Made by a program: the position numbers and the translations under genes
The notes under the pieces: generated by a model
Database searches by the model: none
The model's input: the letters and a program-made list of their open reading frames with translations, nothing else
Told to the model about the DNA's origin: nothing
Assembly: GCA_002396335.1 (NCBI GenBank)
Contig: DGXN01000006.1
Coordinates: 53,598-117,597, forward strand
DNA: 64,000 bases
Source of the DNA: Bacteroidales bacterium UBA4231
Lineage (GTDB): Bacteria > Bacteroidota > Bacteroidia > Bacteroidales > UBA932
Direction: 5' to 3'
Shown here: positions 8,332 to 15,784 of the stretch, piece by piece
Numbering within the stretch: the stretch's first letter is position 1
How the letters are laid out: the number at the start of each line of letters is the position of its first letter

Positions 8332-9945
8332 TTAGAACAATCCCGGTGTTATTCCCAGCCATTTCAGTATAGTTTGGCCGAAAAGAAGGATAAGCAGCCA
8401 GGAGAAGGTCATCATGGTGATGCCGAATTTGAAAGCGTCGGTCTGGCTGTATTGGTTGGTGTTGTACAGCAGCGCGGCAGGCTTGCTGTTGAACGGGAGC
8501 ACATAGCAGTGCTCGATGAGCATGGCGGTCGGGAGAGACAGCGACATGGGCGGGAAGCCGAAACGCTTCTCCACACCCAGGGCAATGGGAACGAACACCA
8601 TGGTGCGGATGGTCTTCGACTGGAAAATCAGCCCGGAGTACATCATCAGGAAGGTAAGGATGACGTAAAGCACCCAGAACGGGGTTCCGGACGTGATGCC
8701 CATGGCGTCGAAGGCGGCATTGACCATAGTATTAGGAAGGTCGGTGGCGTTGAGGCCGCTGCCCAGGACATACGCACCGGCGCTGAACAGCATCAGGTGC
8801 CAGGGGATGTCCACGTCGTTCCACTTCACCACGCCGATGCCCGGAATCAGGGCCAGGATGGCGCCGATCAGGGCTACGATGGTCTCGTCGATGTTGTGGA
8901 ACGTGCCTTTGGTGACCCACAGGAACAGGACGATAAGGAAGATGACAACGGCCTTCCACTCTTCCATGGACATTTTTCCCATGGTGGAGAGTTCGGCCTT
9001 CAAACGCTCGATGCCGCCTTCAATCTGAGGAACCTGTTCTTCCTTTTTCATGGGGAAGAACACGTACATGCCCAGCAGGAGGCCCACCACCAGGATGATG
9101 ATACTCATCGGCCCGACAGCTATCAGCCATTCTTTGTAGCCAAAGTCGCAGCTCCCCAGGAAGCCTGCAATCAGCGAGATGGCCAGCAGATGCGCACCGC
9201 TGCCCGTGTAAAAGGCATTGGCGCCGATGTTGACCTGGAACAGGTTCTGGATCACCAGGTTGCGGCCGAAGTTGTTGCGGTGGCCGTTGGAGGCTCCGTA
9301 GATGGCGCAGATGACCATGAAGATGGGCAGCATGATGGTGGCCTTAACGGTTGTGGCCGATATAAAGGCACTCAGCACCAGGTTGATCACGAGGAAACTC
9401 CACAGCACGCCCTTGGCGCTTCGGCCGAATTTGATGACGAACGCGAGCGCGAGCCGCTTGGCGAACCGCGTTTTCACCAGCATGGAAGCCAGTACGAAGC
9501 TGAGGATGTTCAGCCACATGACCGGGTGGCCCAGCTGGGCCAGCGCTTCTTTCTGCGTGGTCACGTTGAACAGAACCACGCCCAGCATCAGGATCAGGGA
9601 GGTCAGGTAGTTGGGAATGGCCTCCGTCATCCACAGGATCAGGCTGGCCACGAAGATGGCCAGCATGGCGTAATTGGCCCTTATGAAGCCATCCAGACCC
9701 AGGGCGGCCAGCCGCTTCTGTGCCGAAGCGGCCAGCCCTCCGGTGTCCAGATTGTCAATGAAGCCGATATGGCAGAACCAGCAGATCCAGACAAAGGCGA
9801 TGAGGGCGAGCGGAGCACCCAGCCGGGCCATCCACACCTCAAACTTCGATTTCTGCATCTTGGGCAGCTTCTCGACTTTGTAGTTGTTCATGTCCAGCGG
9901 GTCGAACTCGGGCACCGCCTGGGTCTTGGAATCTGTGGTTTCCAT
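8332..9945 (-). CDS. SLC13/DASS-type anion:sodium symporter
   Basis: A 537-residue inner-membrane transporter of the divalent anion:Na+ symporter superfamily, with about twelve hydrophobic segments after a charged 35-residue cytoplasmic N-terminus. The two family hairpin regions are recognisable but depart from the usual SNT signatures: SATTVKATIMLP in the first half and LPFNSKPAALLYNTNQYSQ in the second. Classical members carry dicarboxylates, citrate, sulfate or phosphate. The altered binding motifs make the substrate uncertain. Its place between the CYTH triphosphatase gene (3-base gap) and the mgtC/hppA pair favours an inorganic anion such as phosphate, and a Na+-pumping HppA would supply the driving ion. 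Confidence 0.85.
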   Translation of the reverse strand: METTDSKTQAVPEFDPLDMNNYKVEKLPKMQKSKFEVWMARLGAPLALIAFVWICWFCHIGFIDNLDTGGLAASAQKRLAALGLDGFIRANYAMLAIFVASLILWMTEAIPNYLTSLILMLGVVLFNVTTQKEALAQLGHPVMWLNILSFVLASMLVKTRFAKRLALAFVIKFGRSAKGVLWSFLVINLVLSAFISATTVKATIMLPIFMVICAIYGASNGHRNNFGRNLVIQNLFQVNIGANAFYTGSGAHLLAISLIAGFLGSCDFGYKEWLIAVGPMSIIILVVGLLLGMYVFFPMKKEEQVPQIEGGIERLKAELSTMGKMSMEEWKAVVIFLIVLFLWVTKGTFHNIDETIVALIGAILALIPGIGVVKWNDVDIPWHLMLFSAGAYVLGSGLNATDLPNTMVNAAFDAMGITSGTPFWVLYVILTFLMMYSGLIFQSKTIRTMVFVPIALGVEKRFGFPPMSLSLPTAMLIEHCYVLPFNSKPAALLYNTNQYSQTDAFKFGITMMTFSWLLILLFGQTILKWLGITPGLF

Positions 9946-9948
9946 ATC

Positions 9949-10425
9949 TTACTTCCAGTTCTTATAAGGGTTCTTCATGAGCATGGAGTTGAAGTACTTG
10001 GGGTCGCCGGTCACTTCTTCTCCCAGCCATTCCGGTTTGTCGAAAGGCTCGTTCTCGTCGGCAAGTTCGACTTCGGCTACGGTGAGGCCGTCGTTGTCGC
10101 CGTAGAACTCGTCCACTTCCCAGGTGTGAACGCCGTCGGTGTTTTTCACCAGGTAGCGGGTCTTGTCAATCACGCCGGGCTCGGCAAGGTCCAGGAGGGC
10201 TTTTACGTCCTCGACAGGGATTTCTTTTTCCCATTCGAAACGGGCGGCGCCGGAAGCGTTGCCGATTCCCTTGACGGTGATGAAGCCCTTGTCGCCCTTC
10301 ACGCGGATGCGGACGGTGCGCTCAGGCACGCTGGAAAGGTAACCCTGGGTGATACGGGTGGCCTTGAAGGCATCGGCCTTGAAATCGCCCTTTACGAGGA
10401 ATTTTTTCTCGATTTCCTGTGCCAT
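9949..10425 (-). CDS. CYTH-domain triphosphatase
   Basis: A 158-residue cytoplasmic protein of the triphosphate tunnel metalloenzyme family. It begins with the signature ExExK stretch (MAQEIEKKFLV, residues 1-11), followed by alternating charged beta strands that line the tunnel (VRIRVKGDKGFITVKG, RFEWEKEIP, KTRYLV, WEVDEFYGDNDGLTVAEVEL). Small bacterial single-domain members usually hydrolyse inorganic tripolyphosphate to phosphate and pyrophosphate; some act on nucleoside triphosphates or make cAMP. It sits three bases after the CYTH-like gene and three before the SLC13 gene. Given hppA downstream, tripolyphosphatase activity is the likeliest role. Family certain, substrate inferred. Confidence 0.9.
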   Translation of the reverse strand: MAQEIEKKFLVKGDFKADAFKATRITQGYLSSVPERTVRIRVKGDKGFITVKGIGNASGAARFEWEKEIPVEDVKALLDLAEPGVIDKTRYLVKNTDGVHTWEVDEFYGDNDGLTVAEVELADENEPFDKPEWLGEEVTGDPKYFNSMLMKNPYKNWK

Positions 10426-10428
10426 AGT

Positions 10429-11067
10429 CTATTCGTTTGCTAAAGGTTTGTCACTCATGCCGATCACACGCTTGATGGCCTGCAGGTAGTTGATGTTCTC
10501 CACGCCTTCGAGGCAGCAGTCGGCAACCGTTTTCTTGATGTCTTCAATCTCGGTGGATTCGGAGTTGATGGTGACCACCTTGGCGCCGTTGATGAGGACG
10601 TTGCCCACTTCGCAGATGGTGTTGTTCACCATATAGCCGAAGCGCTGCTTGTGCACGCGCACGGCGGCAAGGTCCGGGCAGGCCTTCACCATGGCGATGA
10701 ATTCGTCAAAGGTGTAAGTGTCCTTGGTGAGCTTGGGCATCTCTACCATAAAGGCCGGAAATACCTCTTTTTCAAGCACTTCCTTGGAGATGGGGAATTC
10801 GCCCTTCATGAGGGGGTTCCACTGCTCGAAGCCGTCCACGGTCTGGACATAGGTCTTGATGTCCATCTTCCCGTCGCGGATCTTGGTGTTGTTGATGTCG
10901 TTCTTGGCCGAGATGATGTAAATCTCGTCGCTCTGGCGCTCCCATACCTTCTCGGGTACCGGAACGGAAAGCCGGGCCATCCGCTTTGCAGCGGCGTCAA
11001 AATTCTGTCCGAAGCTGCGGAATTCAAAGCGGGGCTTTGAAATCTCGCCGATTTTCAGTTCTGCCAT
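10429..11067 (-). CDS. Putative CYTH-like (triphosphate tunnel-like) protein of unknown function
   Basis: A 212-residue protein with no signal peptide. Several segments look like the beta strands of a CYTH-type tunnel: KPRFEFRSFGQNF near the start, DEIYIISAKNDINNTKIRDG, KMDIKTYVQTVDGFEQW, then a long helical stretch and ICEVGNVLINGAKVVTINSE. The charged pattern resembles distant CYTH/VTC-like proteins, but the ExExK signature is not clear. It lies immediately before the definite CYTH gene (3-base gap), and nine bases after the lamin-tail lipoprotein. It may be a polyphosphate- or nucleotide-binding partner. The assignment is tentative. Confidence 0.5.
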   Translation of the reverse strand: MAELKIGEISKPRFEFRSFGQNFDAAAKRMARLSVPVPEKVWERQSDEIYIISAKNDINNTKIRDGKMDIKTYVQTVDGFEQWNPLMKGEFPISKEVLEKEVFPAFMVEMPKLTKDTYTFDEFIAMVKACPDLAAVRVHKQRFGYMVNNTICEVGNVLINGAKVVTINSESTEIEDIKKTVADCCLEGVENINYLQAIKRVIGMSDKPLANE

Positions 11068-11075
11068 AATCTATG

Positions 11076-11912
11076 TTATTTTGCTAACCAGGATTCGATG
11101 CTGTCGGTGCCGTCCGTATTCTTTGCGCCCGGGGTGGCGGTGGGCTGGATATACCACTTGTTGTCCGCGTTGCGGCCATAGGAACCTGCCACTTTGCTGC
11201 CAGGGTGGCCGACGATATTCAAGTCATCCAGGCTGTTGCCCAGCGGGTCGGTGAGCTGGACGCGGACATTCTTCTTGGCGGAAAGACCGGAGTCAAAGAC
11301 CAGTCCGGTGCCCGCATATTCGGGATGCGTGGCTTCAGAACCGTCGGTAGGGGCGACGACATCCGTGCTGTACAGCAGGAGGAATGCGCCGGCGGCCAGT
11401 TCCTGGCTCTGGCCGGTCCAGACATCCTTGGTGTCCTTCAGGATGTGCAGGCCTTTGATATTGATGGACTCTTTGCCGGTGTTGACGATTTCGATGAACT
11501 TGTCGTTGCCGTTGAGTTCGTTGAGCTTCAGCGGGCTGTAGTCAATGGGAATGACGCCCACGGTGTAGGTTCCTTCGGCCGATTTTGACGTCCCGTTGGC
11601 GGTAGATGCCTCGACATAATACTTCACGACAGTGCCCATGGGAAGGGCGGGGATGGTGCCGGAGTATACTTTATTGGCGCCTTTCATTTCGATGGGGGTG
11701 GCGGCTTTTCCGTTGGCCGTGTAGTTGAGGGTCACCTTCGCGATGTCCACCAGGGCGTTGACTTTCACCGTAACGGTCACGGCTTCGTTCTCGTCGTAGG
11801 CGATGGTGTTGGCAAGGCCGTCATAGGAAGCGTAAGGATAGACGATGTCCTTTACGCAGGAAGTGGTGAGCGCCAGAAGGGCGGCTGCAGCAAATATAAA
11901 AAGCTTTTTCAT
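11076..11912 (-). CDS. Lamin-tail-domain lipoprotein
   Basis: Secreted lipoprotein of 278 residues if started at the ATG at 11912 (MKKLFIF); an upstream ATG at 11936 would overlap the porin gene and lengthen the signal peptide unnaturally. The lipobox is ALTTSC. Residues about 30-115 form an Ig-like beta sandwich and about 120-265 a lamin-tail domain (LKLNELNGNDKFIEIVNTG, LLLYSTD, NIVGHPGSKVAGSYGR). Bacterial lamin-tail domains occur in cell-surface nucleases and phosphoesterases, but no catalytic domain is present here, so a binding or anchoring role is likelier. It follows the porin gene by 13 bases and may be its surface partner. Confidence 0.8.
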   Translation of the reverse strand: MKKLFIFAAAALLALTTSCVKDIVYPYASYDGLANTIAYDENEAVTVTVKVNALVDIAKVTLNYTANGKAATPIEMKGANKVYSGTIPALPMGTVVKYYVEASTANGTSKSAEGTYTVGVIPIDYSPLKLNELNGNDKFIEIVNTGKESINIKGLHILKDTKDVWTGQSQELAAGAFLLLYSTDVVAPTDGSEATHPEYAGTGLVFDSGLSAKKNVRVQLTDPLGNSLDDLNIVGHPGSKVAGSYGRNADNKWYIQPTATPGAKNTDGTDSIESWLAK

Positions 11913-11925
11913 AAGACAGGTCATT

Positions 11926-13290
11926 TTAGAAGTCAATCTCGAAACGGAGGGCGATCATGTGGTAGTCCACACCGGCTTTGCCGGCGGCGGTGACAATCTT
12001 GGTGAAGTCCTTGGTGGCTTTGCCGCTCTCGTCAAGGCCCACATTCAGCTTGCCTTTGCCGTTGGCGTAACGGTCGTTGTTGTTGTACTGGTAGTTCAGC
12101 TGCATCTTCACGTTGTTGGTGACCCAGTAGTTGAGGCCGATGGTGTACGCTTCGGCAGAGCCGCCGAACACGTTGCCGTTGTTCAGGTTCAGGAACTCGT
12201 AGCGGGCGCAGAGTTCAAGGTCTCCCCACTTCTTGCCGGGTTTGATCTTGGTGTACTTGCCACCGTTGGCGTCGTAGCGCTGGCTGCCGCCGAACAGGAG
12301 GTATCCGGCCTGGGCGTACCAGCCCCAGAACTGCTTGGGAGTGGGATCTGCGGCGTCTTTCTTGAAGAAAACGTGGTCCATCACGAAAGCACCTTCGTAG
12401 CGCAGGCCTTTCCAGTGACCGGCCAGCTCGGCCGTCCAGAGGAGGTTGTGGTCATAGCCGGCAAGGTCGTCGGTGTCGACGTATTTCTTGCGGTTGATGG
12501 AAGTGGAGTTACGTGCGCTGGCACGGTAGGTGCCGTATTTCTCGACACTGGTCTTGGGGGTACGGTACGATGCGGCACCGCCGATGTGCAGGGAAGAAGT
12601 CTCGGACTTGAACAGGGGACGGAAGACCACTTTTCCGGTGAGGGAATAACCGGCGTTGTAACCGAAGTCCTTGTTGTTGTCGGCCATGTAGGTCCATTCC
12701 TCAGAACCGGCCATTTCAGGGCCGAAGATGCCTGCGGAAGCCCAGAGCCAGTCCTTTGCATACTTCACGTTGAAGCCGACGTGACGGGACGGGGTGAGGG
12801 CGGAGCAGACCATCGGGCGCTCGATGAACTGCAGGTAGCGGGAGGTGGTGTTTCTCTGGATGGAGAAGTTCTCCTTGAAGTTACCTGCCTGGATTTCCCA
12901 GTTCTTGAGGCCGGTATAGCGGATGATGGCATCCTTGAGTTCCACCAGGCCGTTTGCGAGGTCCATGTCAAATTCACCGTACCAGTTTTCATCGACCTGG
13001 CCTTTCACGGCGAAACGGGCGCGGCGGATCTGTACGCCGTTGCCGATCGCGTCGGCATAGGCGGGGGCGCCGAAGAAGACTGCACCGTCGGCTTGGGCGC
13101 GGATGTCGAACCAGAGTTTATACTTGGTGGTGGGGGATGCCATCACCAGGATACCGTCCTGGGCTTCGACATCCAGGACATCGGACTGAACAGCCACGCC
13201 GTACTGGTTGTACTTGGCAGGGGCTTTCTGCGCATAGGCCGCCGTGACGGCGACCAGGGCAACTGCTAATACAGAGATTAGTTTACGCAT
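11926..13290 (-). CDS. OprO/OprP-type porin (phosphate-selective family)
   Basis: Outer-membrane beta-barrel of 454 residues with a cleavable signal peptide ending AAYAQKAPA. Features of the phosphate-selective porin family are VQIRRARFAVKGQVDENW, EFDMDLANGLVELKDAIIRYTG, WEIQAGNFKENFS, and a C-terminus ending in aromatic-alternating strands and a final Phe (ALRFEIDF), the signal for barrel assembly. Members form trimers that conduct phosphate, pyrophosphate or polyphosphate. It is 19 bases downstream of the PiT-LuxR gene and upstream of the lamin-tail lipoprotein. I could not verify the basic residues that make the classical proteins anion selective. Confidence 0.85.
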   Translation of the reverse strand: MRKLISVLAVALVAVTAAYAQKAPAKYNQYGVAVQSDVLDVEAQDGILVMASPTTKYKLWFDIRAQADGAVFFGAPAYADAIGNGVQIRRARFAVKGQVDENWYGEFDMDLANGLVELKDAIIRYTGLKNWEIQAGNFKENFSIQRNTTSRYLQFIERPMVCSALTPSRHVGFNVKYAKDWLWASAGIFGPEMAGSEEWTYMADNNKDFGYNAGYSLTGKVVFRPLFKSETSSLHIGGAASYRTPKTSVEKYGTYRASARNSTSINRKKYVDTDDLAGYDHNLLWTAELAGHWKGLRYEGAFVMDHVFFKKDAADPTPKQFWGWYAQAGYLLFGGSQRYDANGGKYTKIKPGKKWGDLELCARYEFLNLNNGNVFGGSAEAYTIGLNYWVTNNVKMQLNYQYNNNDRYANGKGKLNVGLDESGKATKDFTKIVTAAGKAGVDYHMIALRFEIDF

Positions 13291-13309
13291 AGTGTTTATA
13301 AATTAAAGG

Positions 13310-14941
13310 TTAGATGGATTTGATAAATTGTACCAGATTGTCGGAACGGCTGAGGCCCAGTTTGTTGCGGAGCCTGTAGCGGCTGATTTCGACGCTCTTG
13401 GGGGTTATGTTCATAAGGGATGCGATATATTTTGAGGAAAAGCCCTGCCGTAGCAGGTTCGCCAGTTTCCGCTCGCTTTCCGTAAGGCTGGGGTAGGACT
13501 CTTTCAGTCGCATGTTGAAGTCGCGGTGCAGGACCTCCGACCGGGCGTAGAAGTCGTTCATCTCGCGGGTGAAGTACATGCGCTCGCGAAGGTCTTTGAG
13601 GATGGCTTCCAGCGCCTGGTCTTTTGCCGGGCCGTCGGGCAGGGCGCGGGCCTTGGAAAGCTTGTCGTACACCTTTTCCATAAAGGCTTTTTGCTCGCTC
13701 ACGCCCACGGCAAAGTCGACCAGTTCTTTCCGCTTGATATCCAGTTTGTTAAGGAGCTCTTTTTCATTGGTTTCCACCCGCACTTCCAGGGCCGACAGGG
13801 ATTTCTGGGTGGAGTAGACCTGTTCCTGGCGGGAGCGGATCATCTGGCGGCGGTTTTCTTCCCGCCGGTCGGCCCGGATATAGATGTACAGTCCCACGGA
13901 GATGGCCAGGACCCCCAGCAGGATGAGGACGGGGATGAGCGTGGCGGAGCGGGAACTGACGCCCAGGATCATGCTGAAGCAGTAGCTCATCAGGAAGCCC
14001 AGTATGGGCGCGGTGACGGAGGCGGCCGTACTCTTGAGGATGGTTTCCTGGTTGATGGCGGCCTGCCGGCGGACCAGGGAGCCCCCGATGAGGGCGCCCA
14101 ATAGGAGACAATTCAGCGACAGCGGGGCGGGCACCAGGCAGATTCTGCGGAGAACAGGCAGCGAACACACACCCAGCACCAGCGCCATCGAAAGCAGAAT
14201 AGCAAGCACATGGGCCGACCCGAAGTCCAGGGACCGTCCCGCCATATTGTCGGTGCGGCTCCGCAGGAAAGGAAGGCTGGTCAGGAGGATCAGCAGCAGG
14301 ACACCTGCGGTGAAACCGGCGCCGACCGGCGTGTTGCCGAGGATGAGCTGCGGAAACAGGGAACAGACGGCTGCGTTGTTCCACGCGGCTGTCACGGCCA
14401 GCAGAAGCGACCCCAGCACGCATCCCAGCAACAGGCGGTGGTCCACAATGGCCAGATGTCGCCCGCTCTTGGAAGAGTACAGCAGGAACAGTTTGGTGAA
14501 CAGGGCCGACAGACCCAGGCACACCAGCGGTGCTGCAATCCAGGTGCCGGCGATGCCCGCAATAAAGGCCCAGTCCATAGTTCCGTCTACCATGAGCCGG
14601 CAGCCGAGGATGGCGCCCACAAGGGCGTAAGGAACACTGGTGCGGATGTGGATGATGGCAGAAATCAGGACCGCGGCGCAGGTGCCCAGGGAAATGGCAG
14701 TGACCGCCCGCAGGTCCGGCGAGGGAACGGCCTCCAGGAGCACGTTTTCATAAAGGTCCGGGAGGAAGAAGGGGGCCGACACGCCGGCCATCAGAATCAG
14801 GGGCAGCAGAACCTTGACACTCCAGCGCTCGTCGGCCCCGGAGGCGTGGATGGGGCCGGTCAGGGACGGCAGCTCCAGCCTCAGGAGCGGGAGGCCGGTC
14901 ACCACCAGGGCAACAAAGAGTGTGACAAGGTTCAGGAACAT
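13310..14941 (-). CDS. PiT-transporter-like membrane domain fused to LuxR-type HTH: candidate phosphate-sensing regulator
   Basis: A 543-residue protein with three parts. Residues 1-355 are membrane-embedded and follow the PiT phosphate-transporter layout: SVPYALVGAILG and WIAAPLVCLGLSALF in the first half, WNNAAVCSLFPQ at the place of the second GANDVANA motif, and a closing block INQETILKSTAASVTAPILG. Residues about 356-430 are a charged coiled coil. Residues about 485-543 are a LuxR-type helix-turn-helix of Bacteroidota style (LTESERKLANLLRQGFSSKY, KSVEISRYRLRNKLGL). The Asp residues of the PiT signatures and the Thr-Thr-His loops are not conserved, so transport is doubtful and sensing is inferred. 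The gene lies two bases after a DUF47/PhoU-like gene, the classical PiT partner, and upstream of the porin gene. Domain reading is from the sequence; ligand and target genes are inferred. Confidence 0.75.
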   Translation of the reverse strand: MFLNLVTLFVALVVTGLPLLRLELPSLTGPIHASGADERWSVKVLLPLILMAGVSAPFFLPDLYENVLLEAVPSPDLRAVTAISLGTCAAVLISAIIHIRTSVPYALVGAILGCRLMVDGTMDWAFIAGIAGTWIAAPLVCLGLSALFTKLFLLYSSKSGRHLAIVDHRLLLGCVLGSLLLAVTAAWNNAAVCSLFPQLILGNTPVGAGFTAGVLLLILLTSLPFLRSRTDNMAGRSLDFGSAHVLAILLSMALVLGVCSLPVLRRICLVPAPLSLNCLLLGALIGGSLVRRQAAINQETILKSTAASVTAPILGFLMSYCFSMILGVSSRSATLIPVLILLGVLAISVGLYIYIRADRREENRRQMIRSRQEQVYSTQKSLSALEVRVETNEKELLNKLDIKRKELVDFAVGVSEQKAFMEKVYDKLSKARALPDGPAKDQALEAILKDLRERMYFTREMNDFYARSEVLHRDFNMRLKESYPSLTESERKLANLLRQGFSSKYIASLMNITPKSVEISRYRLRNKLGLSRSDNLVQFIKSI

Positions 14942-14943
14942 TG

Positions 14944-15606
14944 CTACAGACTGCGTTTGATAGCCATGACAGACAGCTGTTCAGCCACTTTCACGGCCGA
15001 CGTGGACAGGTCTTCGATGTGGAGGGCGAAGTAGCGGAGATGGAATTTTTCGCTGAGCTTAAGCTGGCCCATGTCGTGGAAAACGGTACGTTTGATGGAC
15101 TGGGACAGTTTCACGGCTTGTTTGTCGTACAGATAGACGCGGTGGATGGCTTCGCTCACGTGTTCCGGTTCCGAGAAATAGGCCTTGGTGCCGGGGATGG
15201 TGGTTTCTGCCGCCAGGGTGGCCAGCTCCGCCAGTTTTACAAATTCTTTTTTCAGTTCGGAGGGCACGTTGGGGGATTCGATTTCGAACTGGATGAGGTC
15301 GTTGGAGAGGATGGAGAGAATGTGGTCGTAGCGCTCCAGCAGGCGCATGATGTCGCCGCGGTAGCGGATCAGGGAGCCGCGGGAATAGAGCATGTTTTCG
15401 ATGTCTCTCCGCAGGACGCCGGCTTCCGTCTCGGCCGTAGCCATGGCGGAGAGGGTCTTGGAGAAGCTGTCCATGTCGTTGTAGAGGTAACTGCGGACCC
15501 CTTCCTTGAACAGTATCAACGCAGTATCCACCGTGTTGAGGAGTTTGTCCACGGACTGCGCAAAAATTCGGGCACTGCTTGTAGAGAATATACGGAACAG
15601 TTTCAT
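14944..15606 (-). CDS. DUF47/PhoU-like protein
   Basis: A 220-residue cytoplasmic, almost entirely helical protein of the DUF47 (PhoU-related, Pit-accessory) family. The pattern includes LLNTVDTALILFKEGVRSYL, RRDIENMLYSRGSLIRYRGD, LLERYDHILSILSND and VSEAIHRVYLYDKQAVKLSQ. DUF47 proteins are usually encoded beside PiT phosphate transporters and modulate them. Here the partner is the PiT-LuxR fusion, starting two bases downstream. It is the first gene of the block, with a good promoter at 15631-15661. The likely job is relaying phosphate or metal status to the fusion protein. Confidence 0.88.
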   Translation of the reverse strand: MKLFRIFSTSSARIFAQSVDKLLNTVDTALILFKEGVRSYLYNDMDSFSKTLSAMATAETEAGVLRRDIENMLYSRGSLIRYRGDIMRLLERYDHILSILSNDLIQFEIESPNVPSELKKEFVKLAELATLAAETTIPGTKAYFSEPEHVSEAIHRVYLYDKQAVKLSQSIKRTVFHDMGQLKLSEKFHLRYFALHIEDLSTSAVKVAEQLSVMAIKRSL

Positions 15607-15630
15607 CGGGTGTGGTCAGTTTGTTTATGC

Positions 15631-15661
15631 CAAAGATAGAAATTGTTCCGAACCTCTACAA
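15631..15661 (-). promoter_or_regulatory. Promoter of the DUF47/PiT-LuxR/porin block
   Basis: On the minus strand a -33 TTG (15659-15661) is followed after 20 bases by the -7 box TATCTTTG (15631-15638), matching the Bacteroidota consensus. It lies about 25 bases upstream of the start at 15606. Confidence 0.7.
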
Positions 15662-15705
15662 CTAATTTTTCCACATGCAGGGTTTTTGTAGAGTTTTTTC
15701 TACAG

Positions 15706-15741
15706 CAAAAACGGGTCCTCCGCAAGGGAAAACCCGTTTTG
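15706..15741 (-). terminator. Intrinsic terminator after pheS copy A
   Basis: AAAAACGGGT (15707-15716) pairs with ACCCGTTTT (15732-15740); the minus-strand arm ends in a run of T. Outer bases CTACAGCA/TGCTGTAG extend the stem. It lies between pheS (ending 15785) and the DUF47 gene, both on the minus strand. Confidence 0.75.
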
Positions 15742-15784
15742 TTTTGTTGCTGTAGTAGCTTTATCCGCGCTTTGTGCGGGGAAA

